Below are positions 24,396 to 35,834 of a DNA stretch of 64,000 nucleotides, piece after piece. Under the pieces are notes generated by a model. That model was not told where the DNA came from and did no database searches. It saw only the letters and a program-made list of their open reading frames with translations. Position numbers and translations under genes: made by a program. How positions within the stretch are numbered: the first letter of the stretch is position 1; each line of letters begins with the position of its first letter. This DNA is from Chinchilla lanigera (taxonomy: Eukaryota > Chordata > Mammalia > Rodentia > Chinchillidae), in contig NW_004955405.1 of assembly GCF_000276665.1 (NCBI RefSeq), forward strand, positions 8,863,608 to 8,927,607, given 5' to 3'.

Positions 24396-25737
24396 ATGGC
24401 TCTTTGATCTTCCAGAATAACCTACTCACAGCTACATTCTGCCTCCAGGCCCTGCTTTGCCTGGAGACTAGAGTGAGAAGACAAGACAAGAATGACAGCC
24501 CACTGCCCTCTGGATGGCTGGAACACTGGGAGGGAAATGTGTTCCACTCTGGTTACTGCACTCCTGGAGATATCCAAATGGGACTGCAGGCAGAGCAACA
24601 TGGCCAGATTGAAGGACAATTAAAAAAGGTTAGATAGCAGTGATGGCAAACCTTTCAGGGAGGCAACCAAACTGCAACACAAAACCCACTTATCTATGGC
24701 AAAGTGCCAACGTTGCAATTAAACCTGAATACTGAAGTTTTAGTTTAGAAAAACCAACTCATATGTTAACATCTTTTGTCTTAAAAGAGAAACAAGACAG
24801 GTGCCAATAGGTTCACCACCACGGGTATCTGGAAGGAGGTCAGGGGAAGAAGCAAGTGGGGAGGGTGATCAAGAACAATCAAAATGTGATATATATTTAC
24901 CAGTCCTCAAAATGAATGTGATTATTACATACCACAAAAACATACCAATAAAAAGCTTAAAAATTGAAAATGTTTAAAAGTTTTAAAAATGCAAGAAACG
25001 GCATATGAAATACATGGAGGAGTTGGGACTTGAAAAAGTTTAGCAATGACATATGGCTAATTTTTTTAATTAGGAAGGGAGCTAAGTACTCTGGTGGGAT
25101 AAAGCGAGAGACACCCCAGCGCAGGGAGCAGACTGAGAAGCATGGAGCAGGGCTCACCATGAGACAGGCGCCAACATGCGGGCTAGAGGCACTGGCAAAG
25201 GATGTGAAGTACTGACCGCTAAGGAGGGCGACCCTGTGTGGAAGGGTAGTGGCAGCAGCTGGTCACATTTGGGGAGATTTAACAAATAAGTACAGTAAGA
25301 AGAATAGGAACAGGAATTTCATGTCAAAGAAGGGAGTAATAAATATGGAAAAGGCTAAATCCTCTGATATCAGGAATTTCCAGTATCACTGTCAATTTAT
25401 GTCTTTTAAAAAATTAGATAAATAAACACAAATGCAAATGTGTGTGTAAATGTGTGTATGCACTCTACTCTTCTCCTACTGTACTCCTCAATAGCAATGA
25501 GCACACTAAGCAACCAAATCTTGGCTTCTAAATACCTTCTCCACTCAAAGGAACCAAAGCTCCCTGGAGACGCAAGTTAAATCACAAGATGAGCTTGAAA
25601 CACCTTGTTCTGCCCGTGGAGAGGTAAGGGGCCCCAGAGCCAGCACAATAAGCTACCAGTGGCCACAGCTGGGCCCAGTTTAAACCTCAAAATATTGCAC
25701 TAAGAAAAACAGGTGAAAACACACAGAAAAAAGAATT

Positions 25738-25910
25738 GCCAGGCATGGTGGCGCACACCTGTGATCCCAGCACTTGAGATCCTGCTGAGGCAGAAGGATC
25801 ACCCTAAGTTTGAGGCCAGTCTGGACTATGTAATGAGTTCAAGGCCAGTCTTGAGACCTTGTCTCATAGTGAGACTTTGTCTCAAAACACCAAAACCAAA
25901 AAACAGAAAG
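25738..25910 (+). mobile_element. B1 SINE with internal duplication
   Basis: 7SL-derived: CCAGGCATGGTGGCGCACAC, CTGTGATCCCAGCACTTGAG, two copies of a GAGTT/GAGGCCAGTCT-type segment (the B1 29-nt quasi-repeat), then GTCTCAAAACACC and an A-rich tail. Confidence 0.95.
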
Positions 25911-26149
25911 AGAAAGCCATACATTGTTATGATGTTAATGAACTAATTAATTAAAAACCTGATGAGAACTGAGCTATTTGCATAGTTTCAATATAACACA
26001 CCACAAAATCTTTATAAATTACAAAAGGAAAAAAAAAGTAGATATGGCAGAGAAGATTGACAGAAAGCACCTTAACCAAGTAACAATCACCAGGAGTTGG
26101 ACAAGCAGAAATCAGTACCACCTGCTGCAGGGCAAAGAGAACACAGTGC

Positions 26150-26605
26150 ACTTTTAAACTATTCCTGCCAACAATGCCCGGCCTGAATTTAAACTTGAGG
26201 AAATGCCAGACAAATCCAAACTGAAGGATATTCTACACAGTAACTGGCCTATAATCTTCAAAAGCATCAAGATCATGGCAGTGAAGAGCTAAAAGAAGCT
26301 AAAAAGATACAACCCAATATGATATGTAGCTTTGACCTGGATTCCTTTCCTTTGTGTTCAAAGACACTACTGGAACAACTGGGAAACAGAATGAGAGCCA
26401 AGGAGCGCATGTATCAATGTACTGTTTTGGCTTTAACATACTATCCTATTTTTACAGAAAATATACACTCAAGTGTTTATGTGATGCCGGCAACTTTGCC
26501 TCAAACAACTCAGAATTAAAAACAAATTCTTTGTACCACTTGTTATTTTTCTATAGGTATGAAATGTGTTTCAAAGTAAAAATTAAAAATCAACAAAAAT
26601 AGAGT
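26150..26605 (+). mobile_element. Ancient L1M 3'-UTR fragment
   Basis: AAACTGAAGGATATTCTACA, TAACTGGCCTATAATCTTCA, a degraded middle, CAGAAAATATACACTCAAGT and GATGCCGGCAACTTTGCCTC follow the order of an old L1M 3' UTR. Confidence 0.7.
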
Positions 26606-27052
26606 AGGAGAATGCAAGTTATGAGACAGATTATCTCTAGTTTGGGAATAGATGGAACTATAATGTTTAAAGTGGTCCAAAAACAGATTCAATCTTTAGA
26701 AAGCTGTGGGATATTACAGAGAAGCATTTCCCTAGGAAGTCAGAGATGATCCCCATGTACTTTTCAATAATTCTGCAATCCATTTATAAAACACTTAGTA
26801 AACATTACTGTGTTTTAGACAGCGTACGACACACTAGGCTTATGAAAAGGACTGAGAGACAGGATCTACACAGGAAGCCCTTGAAACCCACTGAAATATG
26901 GTGATTCAGGAAGTCTGAAGAAACTTAAGATAGTCATCAGTGTTGTATGTAGAAAGAAGCATATGACCCAAGAATATCCTCTTTACTACTCCAACTTTCA
27001 TTGATGAATTTTCAACAGACTGCATAATAATGGATTATTCTATCATATTCTT

Positions 27053-27159
27053 GTTTTGTTTTTTGTTTCTTTGGTTTTTTTTCCAGTACCAGGAAATCAA
27101 ACTCACGACCTTGCGCTTGCCAGGCAGGCACTGTGCCACTGAGCTAAATCCCCAGCCCC
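27053..27159 (-). mobile_element. Young ID SINE with perfect TSD
   Basis: A T/G-rich tail followed by the complete reverse-complement ID body ending AAATCCCCAGCCCC. A perfect 14-base duplication, TCTATCATATTCTT, lies at 27039-27052 and 27160-27173. Confidence 0.95.
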
Positions 27160-27199
27160 TCTATCATATTCTTTAAGAACATTTTTATGAATGTTAATC

Positions 27200-27546
27200 C
27201 TGGTATGTCAACTTCACTAAATTAAGAAATGCCTGCAGATTAGTACAGCACTCTCCTGGGTATGTCTGAGTGGGTCCTGGTCAGTAAGTATGGTCCCTCC
27301 CCCATTCCTCTACAACTATGCTCCCTATTCTATTCCCCAGCCACCGTGAAATAAGTAGCTTCACTTTACCACACCCTTCTACCAAGGTTCTTCTGCCTCA
27401 GAGCCAGCAAACTACGGACTGAACTCCCTCAAACTGTGAGCTAAATTAAATACCTTTAAATTGTGTGTGTTGTATACTGTTTGTGTGTCTTTAAATTGTG
27501 TGTGTTGTATACCTTTCCCCCCAGCAGGGGGAAAGCTGACTAATAC
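27200..27546 (+). mobile_element. MaLR-type LTR, 3' part, with internal tandem duplication
   Basis: CAGCCACCGTGAAATAAGTA, CTACGGACTGAACTCCCTCA, AACTGTGAGCTAAATTAAAT and the end GAAAGCTGACTAATACA. The 5' limit is uncertain. A 24-nt unit recurs with a 35-base period at 27454 and 27489. Confidence 0.75.
27454..27512 (+). repeat. Tandem duplication inside a MaLR LTR, period 35
   Basis: A 24-nt unit (starts CTTTAAATTGTGTGTGTTGT) occurs at 27454-27477 and 27489-27512 with no mismatch. It lies in the polyA-signal region of the LTR. Confidence 0.92.
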
Positions 27547-27859
27547 AATTTCATCCTAATATTTTTTGGGCTTGCACGTGGTGGTAATTGTAGCATATAC
27601 AAAAACTTTATCACTTTTCAATTATGAACAGTGTAAATGACTTACTTGATGTTTTATTTTAGAATAATAAGCATCTTCTAAAGTAAGTTTCAAAGAATGC
27701 TGAGCTACAGTTATCAAAGATACTCAACACTGCCAAAGTCACTTTATATCCCTGTGTTCCAATTCCTTTATCAGTCATAAAGTATAATATGCTGGTAAGA
27801 CACTTTGAGATGCTTAGAAGAAAGACATAATAGTAAATCTCTGTTTAAGATACACACTG

Positions 27860-27995
27860 CCCTGGGTAAGGTGGCACATACTTGTCATCTCAGCTACTTA
27901 GGGGGTTGAGACAGGAGGTTGAGAATTGCTTGAACCTGAGATTTGAGATTAGCCTGGGCAATATAGCAATACCCCTCCACAAAAGCAAAATAAAA
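27860..27995 (+). mobile_element. Old B1/7SL-like monomer
   Basis: CTGGGTAAGGTGGCACATAC, then TCAGCTACTTAGGGGGTTGA, GAATTGCTTGAACCTGAG and GATTAGCCTGGGCAATATAG, with an A-rich end. It lacks the second 29-nt copy and resembles an early fossil monomer. Confidence 0.85.
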
Positions 27996-28112
27996 AGAAG
28001 GATGAAAAAATAGAAACAACACATTGCTTTCACCTTTTGCCAGGGACTACCTATTACTGTGGATGTTAGGACAGAATGATTCATTTAAATGACTATACCT
28101 GTGCAATTTCAT

Positions 28113-28131
28113 GGGGCGGGGGGGGGGGGGG
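28113..28131 (+). repeat. G-rich run (GGGGC then G14)
   Basis: A near-uninterrupted G tract with one C, a potential G-quadruplex and a likely length-variable site. Confidence 0.9.
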
Positions 28132-28904
28132 ACAATTTTATTTGGTTTTCCAGCATTTCCCTTTGGCTTCATTTCAGTCATCAAGATATCATCAAGGGAG
28201 CATGCTCTGGCACCTTCTCACAGCCCCACAAAACAGTGGTCAGAACGAGTAAGTTAGTGTTGTTACCTTCCTCGTTGAGGTCTGTACACCTTTCTTACAT
28301 TTTTCCCACATGACACTTCCATAACCATATTTAGCTTTCTTCCTACTGCCTCCCTGTAATTCCAAAGACAATTCAGACTCCCATATGGTTGCCATCGAAG
28401 CTAACAGATGTCTAGCAAATTAAAACAAAAATTATGACTTATAAACTGCTGATGTATCATCATTCCAGAACATCTTGCAATTTGTAATGAATCATAAGAT
28501 AAGGTTTGCTACGTGATGCTCCCCCAAATGCCCTAAATCTCTCTCCTCTCTGAATTTAAGCCCTGTGGAAGCAAATTAAAGGCAACAGTCTGCCATCAAC
28601 TCTGGATAGACCACTACCTATAACACAATATAATACTTGGAAACACACCAAAAAGAGAAATTTGGGCTCAAGTATCCAAGACTGTTCATAATCCTGGTAC
28701 AGCAGAGAACAGATTCTCCCTCAAGTCCTTCAAACTTCCACTAAACTATGGAAACTTTTTTCTAATAAGTCACAATGAAATCTGTTGGAACCATTTGCCT
28801 CGCCTTCTTTGCAGGTGTTATTATCACCTGGTAGTTATGATGCCAAGATACCACACTACAGCATTCTAGAAGTTCCGTAGCCCATTCAAGAAGTTCTGTA
28901 CCAC

Positions 28905-29075
28905 TAGTATGGTATCTGGAGATAATGATTATTCATCATTTGGTAAATATTGAGCCACTGTGCTGAACAGTATTTATTTTAGTGAATCCTTAGAACTGTA
29001 ACTCTGTTAGATAAAGTTATCTTCCTTTACAAACAAGAAATTAAGGCACAGAGAAGCAGATTATATTCTCCAAAG
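28905..29075 (-). repeat. MIR fragment
   Basis: ATTGAGCCACTGTGCTGAAC, CTTTACAAACAAGAAATTAA and GGCACAGAGAAGCAGATTA match MIR in antisense. Confidence 0.65.
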
Positions 29076-29089
29076 ATGGCTTCACCTAA

Positions 29090-29500
29090 CCTGATCTCTA
29101 CAATTTCACCCTGACCCCTGTCCATTCACAGGTAGAATCTATTTCTCCACCCCCTTGAAACTGAGAGCGCCTATGTATGTTTTAACCAATGAAACAAATG
29201 ACAGTGACTTAGGCCAGATGGCCAAAAGCTGCTTTTTCCAGTCTCGAGAGACAGGAAGAAACCATACGCAGGTGTTCTAGCCAGCCACTATGGCTAAGCC
29301 TGGCACAAGCATCAACCACCAGTCCTGACAGAGCAGCATTTCGGATATCCTGCCCCAAGGACATTCAGGTAACTCCAGCCTCAGCCATTTCTCCCTCAAA
29401 CTGCACCAGGGTGTCACCCAGGCAAGCCTGACCAAATCACAGAACTGTGAACCACTAAGTCTGGGGGTGTTACGCAGCAATAAATAACCAGAATATGGAG
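29090..29500 (+). mobile_element. MLT1-type MaLR LTR
   Basis: The 3' end reads AACTGTGAACCACTAAGTCT, then GTTACGCAGCAATAAATAAC, the hallmark end of MLT1 LTRs. The upstream part is diverged. Confidence 0.75.
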
Positions 29501-31749
29501 ATTAATTTACTACTAGCCTGAAACAGTTCAGTATCAGAGCCAGTGTCTAAAACATCTATTGCGAATGGTTAATGGAATGTAAGGATTCAGTACCTTTTCC
29601 TTCTTCCACCCCAAAGCAACATCAGGGTTCTCTGAGAAATATAACTGTATGATAACACCCTCAAAAGAATCAGTTTCCTCTGTCCTGAGTTGTTCTGATA
29701 TATAGTAGGGAAAACTAGGTTTTCTCCACCACGCTGTGATAACTAATGAGAAAGGAACCTGTACAACATGTTGACTTTGTTACTCAGAATATCACTACAA
29801 CTGTTACATAAAAGGATTCAGATTTTACACATGAAACTGTAATTCTAATAATAAAAATATATGTAATGACTCACACGACTACATTTGAGATTCACAGTGG
29901 GGAAAAGGAAGCAAGCATGTCATACCAGTAACTGAACAAGCCAAGGAATTAGTGAAAGTTTTTTTTTAAATGAAAAGACCTTTGAGGAAGAAATGAAAGT
30001 ATTAAAGTTGGTCTTTAGCCAACTCTCAGTAAGAACAAAAGTCTGTATTTCAGTAAGTGCCCCACTATAATATATGCTATTTCCATTATATACTAATGTC
30101 CATCTCTTGTATTTTTTCCCCAGCATATGAGAACTCAACAGACCCATTCTATGTCAGAGGCGGGAAGAACTTTAAAACTCTACCAACTCTCAGTTGTAGT
30201 GAAAAACTGAGGCCCAGGGCAGTTAACTGACTGACAGAACAACTGCACTAGAGACCTCAAATAAGACTTGCTAAGATGAGTCTGGGCAAATTACAGACCT
30301 GTGAGCTACAGTCATAAAGTTTGTTTGGACTAAGTCTTGGAGTTGTCAAGACTCAGTAAGAACCAGATTGTCAGCACTGGTGCTACTGAATGTTCAATTT
30401 TATTCTCCCAGAGCTATACCTCTAGATGTCTTCAAGCATTTCAGATGCACTCTTCTTCCATCGGTGTGAAAACGAAGGATTAGGAACCCTGGCCTGTTAG
30501 GAGCAGCCCTGAGTCAGCCTTCTCTGGCAATCATAGTCAGGATGGCGACTCTAGAGAGAAGAGGTCTGCAACTTTTTGAAGCAGGCTGCCAAGTTACTAA
30601 CTCTATTCTTCAGTCACTACCATCTTTGCCTGAATTGCTTCAATCAAATAAAATAGGTGCCTCCCTGCGAACCATCACTAGCCACCGTGGCCTGACAAAC
30701 ATCGAAATTTAAATACGGGTAAATTCAGAACGGAGAGCGAAACAGGAAAGCTATGTGGGTACACACAGAAAAGCTCTGGACACAGGAAGGAGGGAGGGTG
30801 TGTATAAAGTAGGCAAGGTAAGGGCCTGCAAAAGCAGCAGCTCCTTAACAATTCTGCCTGGGGCTGCTGTCTCAGTTCCACAACCTCAGTCTACTTCCAA
30901 GCGTCCCACAAAACTACCCCTCTTCTAAAGAAAGATTTTTCAAAGATCAGACAAGATGTGGCTCTGTTCTCAAACTCTCCATGTGAGCAGTCTGTAGTTC
31001 TTTGAAGGTTTTCATAATTCCGGGGTTTTTGCTGCAACTTAATCCAGAGAAACGGCGAAATTTGCCTCTGTGGGCTCATAATATCACACCAAACAATCAT
31101 GCAAACAGGCCCAAATCTTTTTATTTCCTTTTCATTCCCTGCTATGAAGCTGCAGAGAAAGACCCTGGGTGCTTTTTGTTGCCCGGTAGTTGAGCGGTGC
31201 AACTTTTGGAAATGTTCAAGCAGAAGTCAGAGGCCTGGACTCACCATCCCAGCGAAGGCCCGTCCCAATTAAGCCGTCCTCACCTCTCAAAGTCATCAAG
31301 TGCCAACAAAATCAGAACACCTCACTCAGAAACAGACTACCTTTTGAACATTTCTAGAAAGAGTGCGGGGAAAGAAGCAAAAAAAGTAATTTCTTCGGGC
31401 TGTACTTTTCTGTTTGGGGTGCCCTCTCTCTGGAACCATACACACTCACTGACAATCAAACCAGCACATACCCCAAAGCGCAGCGTGTGCATGGCTGGAC
31501 ACGGCCCCTATTCACAGCCCCCTCAGTCTCCGGACAAATGGCACGCTGACCCCAAACGACCCCTTCCCCTTCCCTTCACATAACATACTTGACCAACACA
31601 AGGCACGCCTATAAAAACGAGAAAAGAACCTGGTAAAAGTGCGGTAGAAAAAAGAATATGAAGAGCTGTAATGACAACAGTTCTCACAGATGTATGTTTA
31701 TAGCAAACAGATCAAATCAAAAGGGACCCACATAGGCTGTGCTCAGACC
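29501..31749. other. DNA left of the CpG island, no gene called
   Basis: No repeat is obvious. On the minus strand an acceptor-donor pair brackets about 31288-31355 (TTTCTAG acceptor; GAG then GTGAGGA donor), but all three frames contain stops, so it could only be a non-coding exon. Confidence 0.4.
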
Positions 31750-32247
31750 GCCGTGGAGTGTGCCAGTTCCCGCTGGATCACTGTTCACCCCACCTCGAGC
31801 AGCAACTTGGAGACCCCTCGCCGACGCCTCCATCTTCCCTACAGGGAAGGGGTGCCCGGTGCGGAGGAGGACGAGCCAGGCGAGCCGGGGGAGGAAAACA
31901 TCGCTGTCTCCCACCCGTCGTTTCCTCTCCTCCTAGCTCAGAACTCTTTGTCTGGGTGCTAAACGTCTGCGAGATCCTCGCAAAGAATCAAAACAAAAGA
32001 GCAGAGTCCCAGCCGAATTACAACCGCGGCCGAGCAGACAGCGGCCCGGGCGCCGCGACCCAGCCCAGCCTGGCTCCCCGCGGACCGGACCGGCTCCTTC
32101 CCGCCGCGTTTCCCGAGGGTTTCCAGCCCGGCTGCGGGTCTCCCCGGGAGCGGGCGGAGACGCGAGCTCTCCGAACGCGCGCTGCCCGCGACCTGCTCTC
32201 CCCCGCGGCGTCAGGCAGATGCACCCGCGCCCGCACGCGCGCCGCAC

Positions 32248-32708
32248 NNNNNNNNNNNNNNNNNNNNNNNNNNNNNNNNNNNNNNNNNNNNNNNNNNNNN
32301 NNNNNNNNNNNNNNNNNNNNNNNNNNNNNNNNNNNNNNNNNNNNNNNNNNNNNNNNNNNNNNNNNNNNNNNNNNNNNNNNNNNNNNNNNNNNNNNNNNNN
32401 NNNNNNNNNNNNNNNNNNNNNNNNNNNNNNNNNNNNNNNNNNNNNNNNNNNNNNNNNNNNNNNNNNNNNNNNNNNNNNNNNNNNNNNNNNNNNNNNNNNN
32501 NNNNNNNNNNNNNNNNNNNNNNNNNNNNNNNNNNNNNNNNNNNNNNNNNNNNNNNNNNNNNNNNNNNNNNNNNNNNNNNNNNNNNNNNNNNNNNNNNNNN
32601 NNNNNNNNNNNNNNNNNNNNNNNNNNNNNNNNNNNNNNNNNNNNNNNNNNNNNNNNNNNNNNNNNNNNNNNNNNNNNNNNNNNNNNNNNNNNNNNNNNNN
32701 NNNNNNNN
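32248..32708. other. Assembly gap of 461 N
   Basis: A run of 461 unknown bases in the middle of the CpG island. The left edge is a CpG-dense string and the right edge is a GC-rich pentamer array, so the gap probably reflects sequence that was hard to read. It probably hides the core of the promoter and exon 1. Apparent reading frames running through it are artefacts of translating N. Confidence 0.99.
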
Positions 32709-32745
32709 GCCGGGCCGAGTCGAGCCGAGCCGAGCAAAGTCGAGC
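32708..32745. repeat. Short CCGAG/TCGAG pentamer array at the gap edge
   Basis: Several near-identical GC-rich pentamers (GTCGAGCCGAGCCGAGC) follow the gap directly. They probably continue into it and may explain the assembly failure. On the minus strand they read as GGCTCGGCTCGACTC and could be part of a 5' UTR. Confidence 0.6.
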
Positions 32746-32857
32746 GCAGAGCGGGCGCTGCGTCTGAGCGCCAGGTGGTAGCGTCGGCGGAGGGTCCCGG
32801 GCTCTAGCAGCTGGGCATCGAAGCCGCAGGCCGGGACGCCTCTCCCCTCTACCACCG

Positions 32858-32976
32858 CTCCCCCCGCCCACCCGAGGCCCCGCCCGCCACCGGGTTCTGC
32901 CCGGCACGCGGCCCCGCCCACACACTGCTCGCCCCGCCCTCCAGGCCGCGGCTCCGCCCGCCGCCGGGCGGGGCCG
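32858..32976. promoter_or_regulatory. Cluster of six GC boxes (Sp1/KLF-type)
   Basis: CCCCGCCC-type cores are readable near 32861, 32877, 32911 and 32931, a CTCCGCCC core near 32952, and one box in the opposite orientation (GGGCGGGG) at 32966-32973. Six boxes in roughly 115 bases is typical of a TATA-less CpG promoter bound by Sp1/KLF factors. Binding is inferred from motif only. Confidence 0.7.
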
Positions 32977-33002
32977 AACGCACGCGCTGTGAGCTATCAA
33001 AC

Positions 33003-33113
33003 CCGCCTCCTACTCGTCCTCCTCCTCTCTTCTCATCTTCTCCTGCTGTGTTCCCCTCCTCTACGTCCTCTTCTCTAGCCTCTCACGCCTCGCCCTCCCT
33101 CCCGTTCCGGACC
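33003..33113. repeat. Pyrimidine-rich tract beside the promoter
   Basis: About 100 bases are almost entirely C and T on the + strand (CTCCT, CTTCT and CCTCC runs) with only scattered purines. The tract starts about 30 bases to the right of the GC-box cluster. Such tracts near CpG promoters can form unusual structures or act as pyrimidine-type initiator/5' UTR sequence; the function here is inferred. Confidence 0.6.
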
Positions 33114-34369
33114 CCCGCGCGAGGCGAAGGAAGGGCGCCCGGGAGCGCGTGGACGGGAGCGGCGGGGACGCGGGGAGAAGCGGCGCCGGGAGAGGGCTGG
33201 GGGACGCGCGGGGAGCGGGGTCCTCGCGGTGGGCGGGGGAGCAGCGCTGGCCCTGGAGCGCCGGACGCCGACGCCACCCAGGCGCAGACCCGCGGCTTTC
33301 CCGCGCCGCCCCTCCCTCCGGAGTGCCTTCCGGGACTCAGACTGGGTTTTTCGGCCGGAACCGTCAGGCTCCAAATTTCTGGGGAAGACTCGCTGTGGCG
33401 TGGTCCCCACTGCGGCAGGCGTGTCCGTTTGTCACTCAAGCAGGTGCCCATGTCTCAGAAGGGAAGGAAAACTGATCATGGGAATTTTTTTTAGAACTTC
33501 AAATATCTAGAAAAACATGAAATCCGGAATTTTTTTCCAGCATCCGGGCGATCCTGTACTGGGTCCCAAAATCTCCCTGTTTAGGGAGCTTCCCAGTTGA
33601 ATTAAAGTGGATTGGAGTGTTGAGAGTCTCCACAGAGGGTTTCCTTGGATAAGGGCATCCCCCTTTTCTCAAAATCTGGCTAGCGACGACCTTAGTCAAG
33701 CTTTGGTGAGGCAAGAAGTTACTTTTTCCTGCAAAAAATGACACGTTGAGATAGGTGGACCTGGCCTTCACAGGGGTCGAATGTTGGGTCAGGGTACCCA
33801 CAAAGGAAACTGGCCCCAAAGAGCTTGCTCATTTCACAGAGAACCCATGGCACTGGCCAACACCCTACCCACCAAAAACAAGCCACAACCACCTCTCTGG
33901 AAGGCTTCAAGAGCAAGGTCTTCTTGCAGCAGCGGATTTCCCCATCAACTGCAAAGCCTGACAAGCTTTACCTAAGCCTATTTGTGCGATGGTGTATTTC
34001 TTTCTATGTATAGATAGAGCCATTGATGCAGGAATACTGGCTAAGTAGAGGAAAGGTCTGTTTTAGAGTGAGGTGACACATTTCAAAAAAGAACTAGAAA
34101 TTGGTTCCAGTTAATGAATTAGTTGATCCCTAAATGTGGTTCATCTTTGAAAAAAGAATCAGTTTGTGTTAATATGGTCTGGAGAATTTTTTAAGCCCAA
34201 ATCTTGTACTCTGAGTAACTAAGATAACAATACTCAGTGTATTAACTATTGTTATTCTCCTATTATTTTGTTATGAAATTTTTACTTTTTTCCATAAAAT
34301 GAAACAGAAAGAAAATCAACAGATACATCCCATATGCCTGGGCTACACACATGCATAGTCTCCATTATG

Positions 34370-34672
34370 GCATCCCCCTCCAGAGCGTCACATTTGCTAT
34401 GGTTGATGAACCTCCATCACTCCATTATTAGGGTCCCAAATCCATGTTTACATTACGGCTCACTCTTGGAGCTGTACATGCTGCGGGGTTAGGTGTGTAA
34501 GGCCTGTACCCAGTATGGAAGCATTGTACAGAGTACTTGCACTGCCCTGAAAGTCTCCCTACTTTTCCTGGTCCTCCTCCTTTCCTACGGCCTCTGGCAA
34601 CTGGGGTTCTGTCTCTACAGTCCTGCCTGTTCCAGAATGTGTGTGTCTTCCCATCCATTATGATGTGAATCT
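34370..34672 (-). mobile_element. Old L1M 3'-end fragment, antisense
   Basis: GGTTGATGAACCTCCATCAC, TTTACATTACGGCTCACTCT, GTACAGAGTACTTGCACTGC and CTGCCTGTTCCAGAATGTGT follow the antisense order of an L1M 3' region. Confidence 0.85.
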
Positions 34673-34746
34673 AAAACTAACTAAAAAATAGTATCAAAAA
34701 GAAAAGTCAACAGACAAGGGAAAGTTCATATAACTCATTGGCAATC

Positions 34747-34763
34747 GGGGCGGGGGGGGGGGG
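34747..34763 (+). repeat. G-rich run (GGGGC then G12)
   Basis: Same form as the run at 28113: four G, one C, then a long G tract. Confidence 0.9.
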
Positions 34764-34784
34764 TCATACCCAAACAGAATTCTA

Positions 34785-35430
34785 GAAGGATTAATGAGTT
34801 AAATATATATTTTAAACTCAAACCAGAAGAAAAGAGAATATTTGCTAAACTTCTGGACAGAAGTAATTTTCAACTTAGAAGCAATAGTAAAAAATAATCA
34901 ATGGATGTGACGGGGTATATCATTAAAACTTGTATGTGTCAAATTTTTTTAATATAAGAAAACCAGAAAAATATACTGGCAACAAATACGAAAAATAAAA
35001 GCCTAAATATCTGTAGTATAAGTAGGGCTCATAACAGCTAAAGAAAATATAGAATCTCAATGATTATGTGTAAACAGAAAACAATCTACATAAGAAGAAA
35101 TCAAAATATTAACAAATACATGGAGAAATTTACCTAATAATCAATGAAGTGTATGTTAAAGCAAACCAATGATAAAGACATGAAGGTAATGAGCATTGAC
35201 TTTTCTCAGACATCGCTGGTGTCCTTATGAAGTGGCATGGTCTATTTGGAAGGCACTTTGGCTGTACCTAGCAGGTCAGAGTGCTCCTACATATTGACTC
35301 CGCAGACGCATTTCTGGCAATGTAGCCAAAGAAATACTATAAAATATGGAAAAAGGTATGTTTCAAGTCGTACATCAGGTTATTACTTATATTGAAGACG
35401 TGGCCACAAGTTAAAGATCACAGGGTGGGG
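34785..35430 (+). mobile_element. Old L1M ORF2 3' part, sense
   Basis: A-rich, heavily diverged L1 sequence (CAATCTACATAAGAAGAAAT ... TTTGGAAGGCACTTTGGCTG ... CAGGTTATTACTTATATTGA). It continues at 35835 after an L2-like insertion. No usable ORF remains. Confidence 0.75.
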
Positions 35431-35464
35431 ATTGTCCCCACTTCGTTGTAGTCACCCAGACCAC

Positions 35465-35762
35465 AGTACTACTTCCCGCTGTTGTGTCCTTGCATGGATC
35501 CTTCCTGGTCCCTGGGAGGTGCTCTTCTTGCCTAGCCTGTGAACTGGCTCCTCTTACTGTTCAGCGTTTGTGTTCCCTGGCTTGGAAGCACCTTCCTTCC
35601 CTCCCTCAATGCCGCAGTGCCCTTCACTCGGCACCTAGAGACTGTAACTCCTGCATAGCCGACTGTCTCTTCCACTCGGTCGTGCCTCCATCTTTTTAAT
35701 CATAGTGCTCTGCGGATGTGGAAGGTACTTCGTAAACATTTATTAAAGAAATGAATGAATCA
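35465..35762 (+). repeat. L2/MIR-like segment interrupting an L1M
   Basis: CTTCCTTCCCTCCCTCAATG, then a CGGATGTGGAAGGTACTTCG-like part and ACATTTATTAAAGAAATGAA at the end. Confidence 0.55.
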
Positions 35763-35834
35763 TTTGCTGAAACTTCTTACAAGTATGAAGAATGATGATT
35801 ATGAGGAATGTGTGACACTGTGCGAATACATTAT

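Larger units (their letters stand above)
31750..33450. promoter_or_regulatory. CpG-island promoter, direction unresolved
   Basis: About 1.7 kb that is very GC-rich and CpG-dense, in sharp contrast to the AT-rich flanks and not explained by any repeat. Vertebrate CpG islands of this size usually mark promoters of housekeeping or developmental genes. A cluster of GC boxes lies at 32860-32974 and I see no TATA box at the expected spacing. The gap at 32248-32708 removes the middle. Transcription could run leftwards (with 32.7-32.86 kb as 5' UTR and the left half of the window as intron 1), rightwards, or both ways. No first-exon splice donor can be assigned with confidence and I do not recognise the 5' UTR, so no gene name is given. 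Confidence 0.85.

Noticed and set aside
31288..31355. Minus-strand acceptor/donor pair just left of the CpG island
   Set aside because: All frames are closed; it could only be a UTR exon and there is no evidence for that.
31758..33000. Very long ORFs (182-355 codons) across the CpG island
   Set aside because: They are open only because the 461 N in the gap are translated as X; the flanking sequence is GC-rich and therefore poor in stops.
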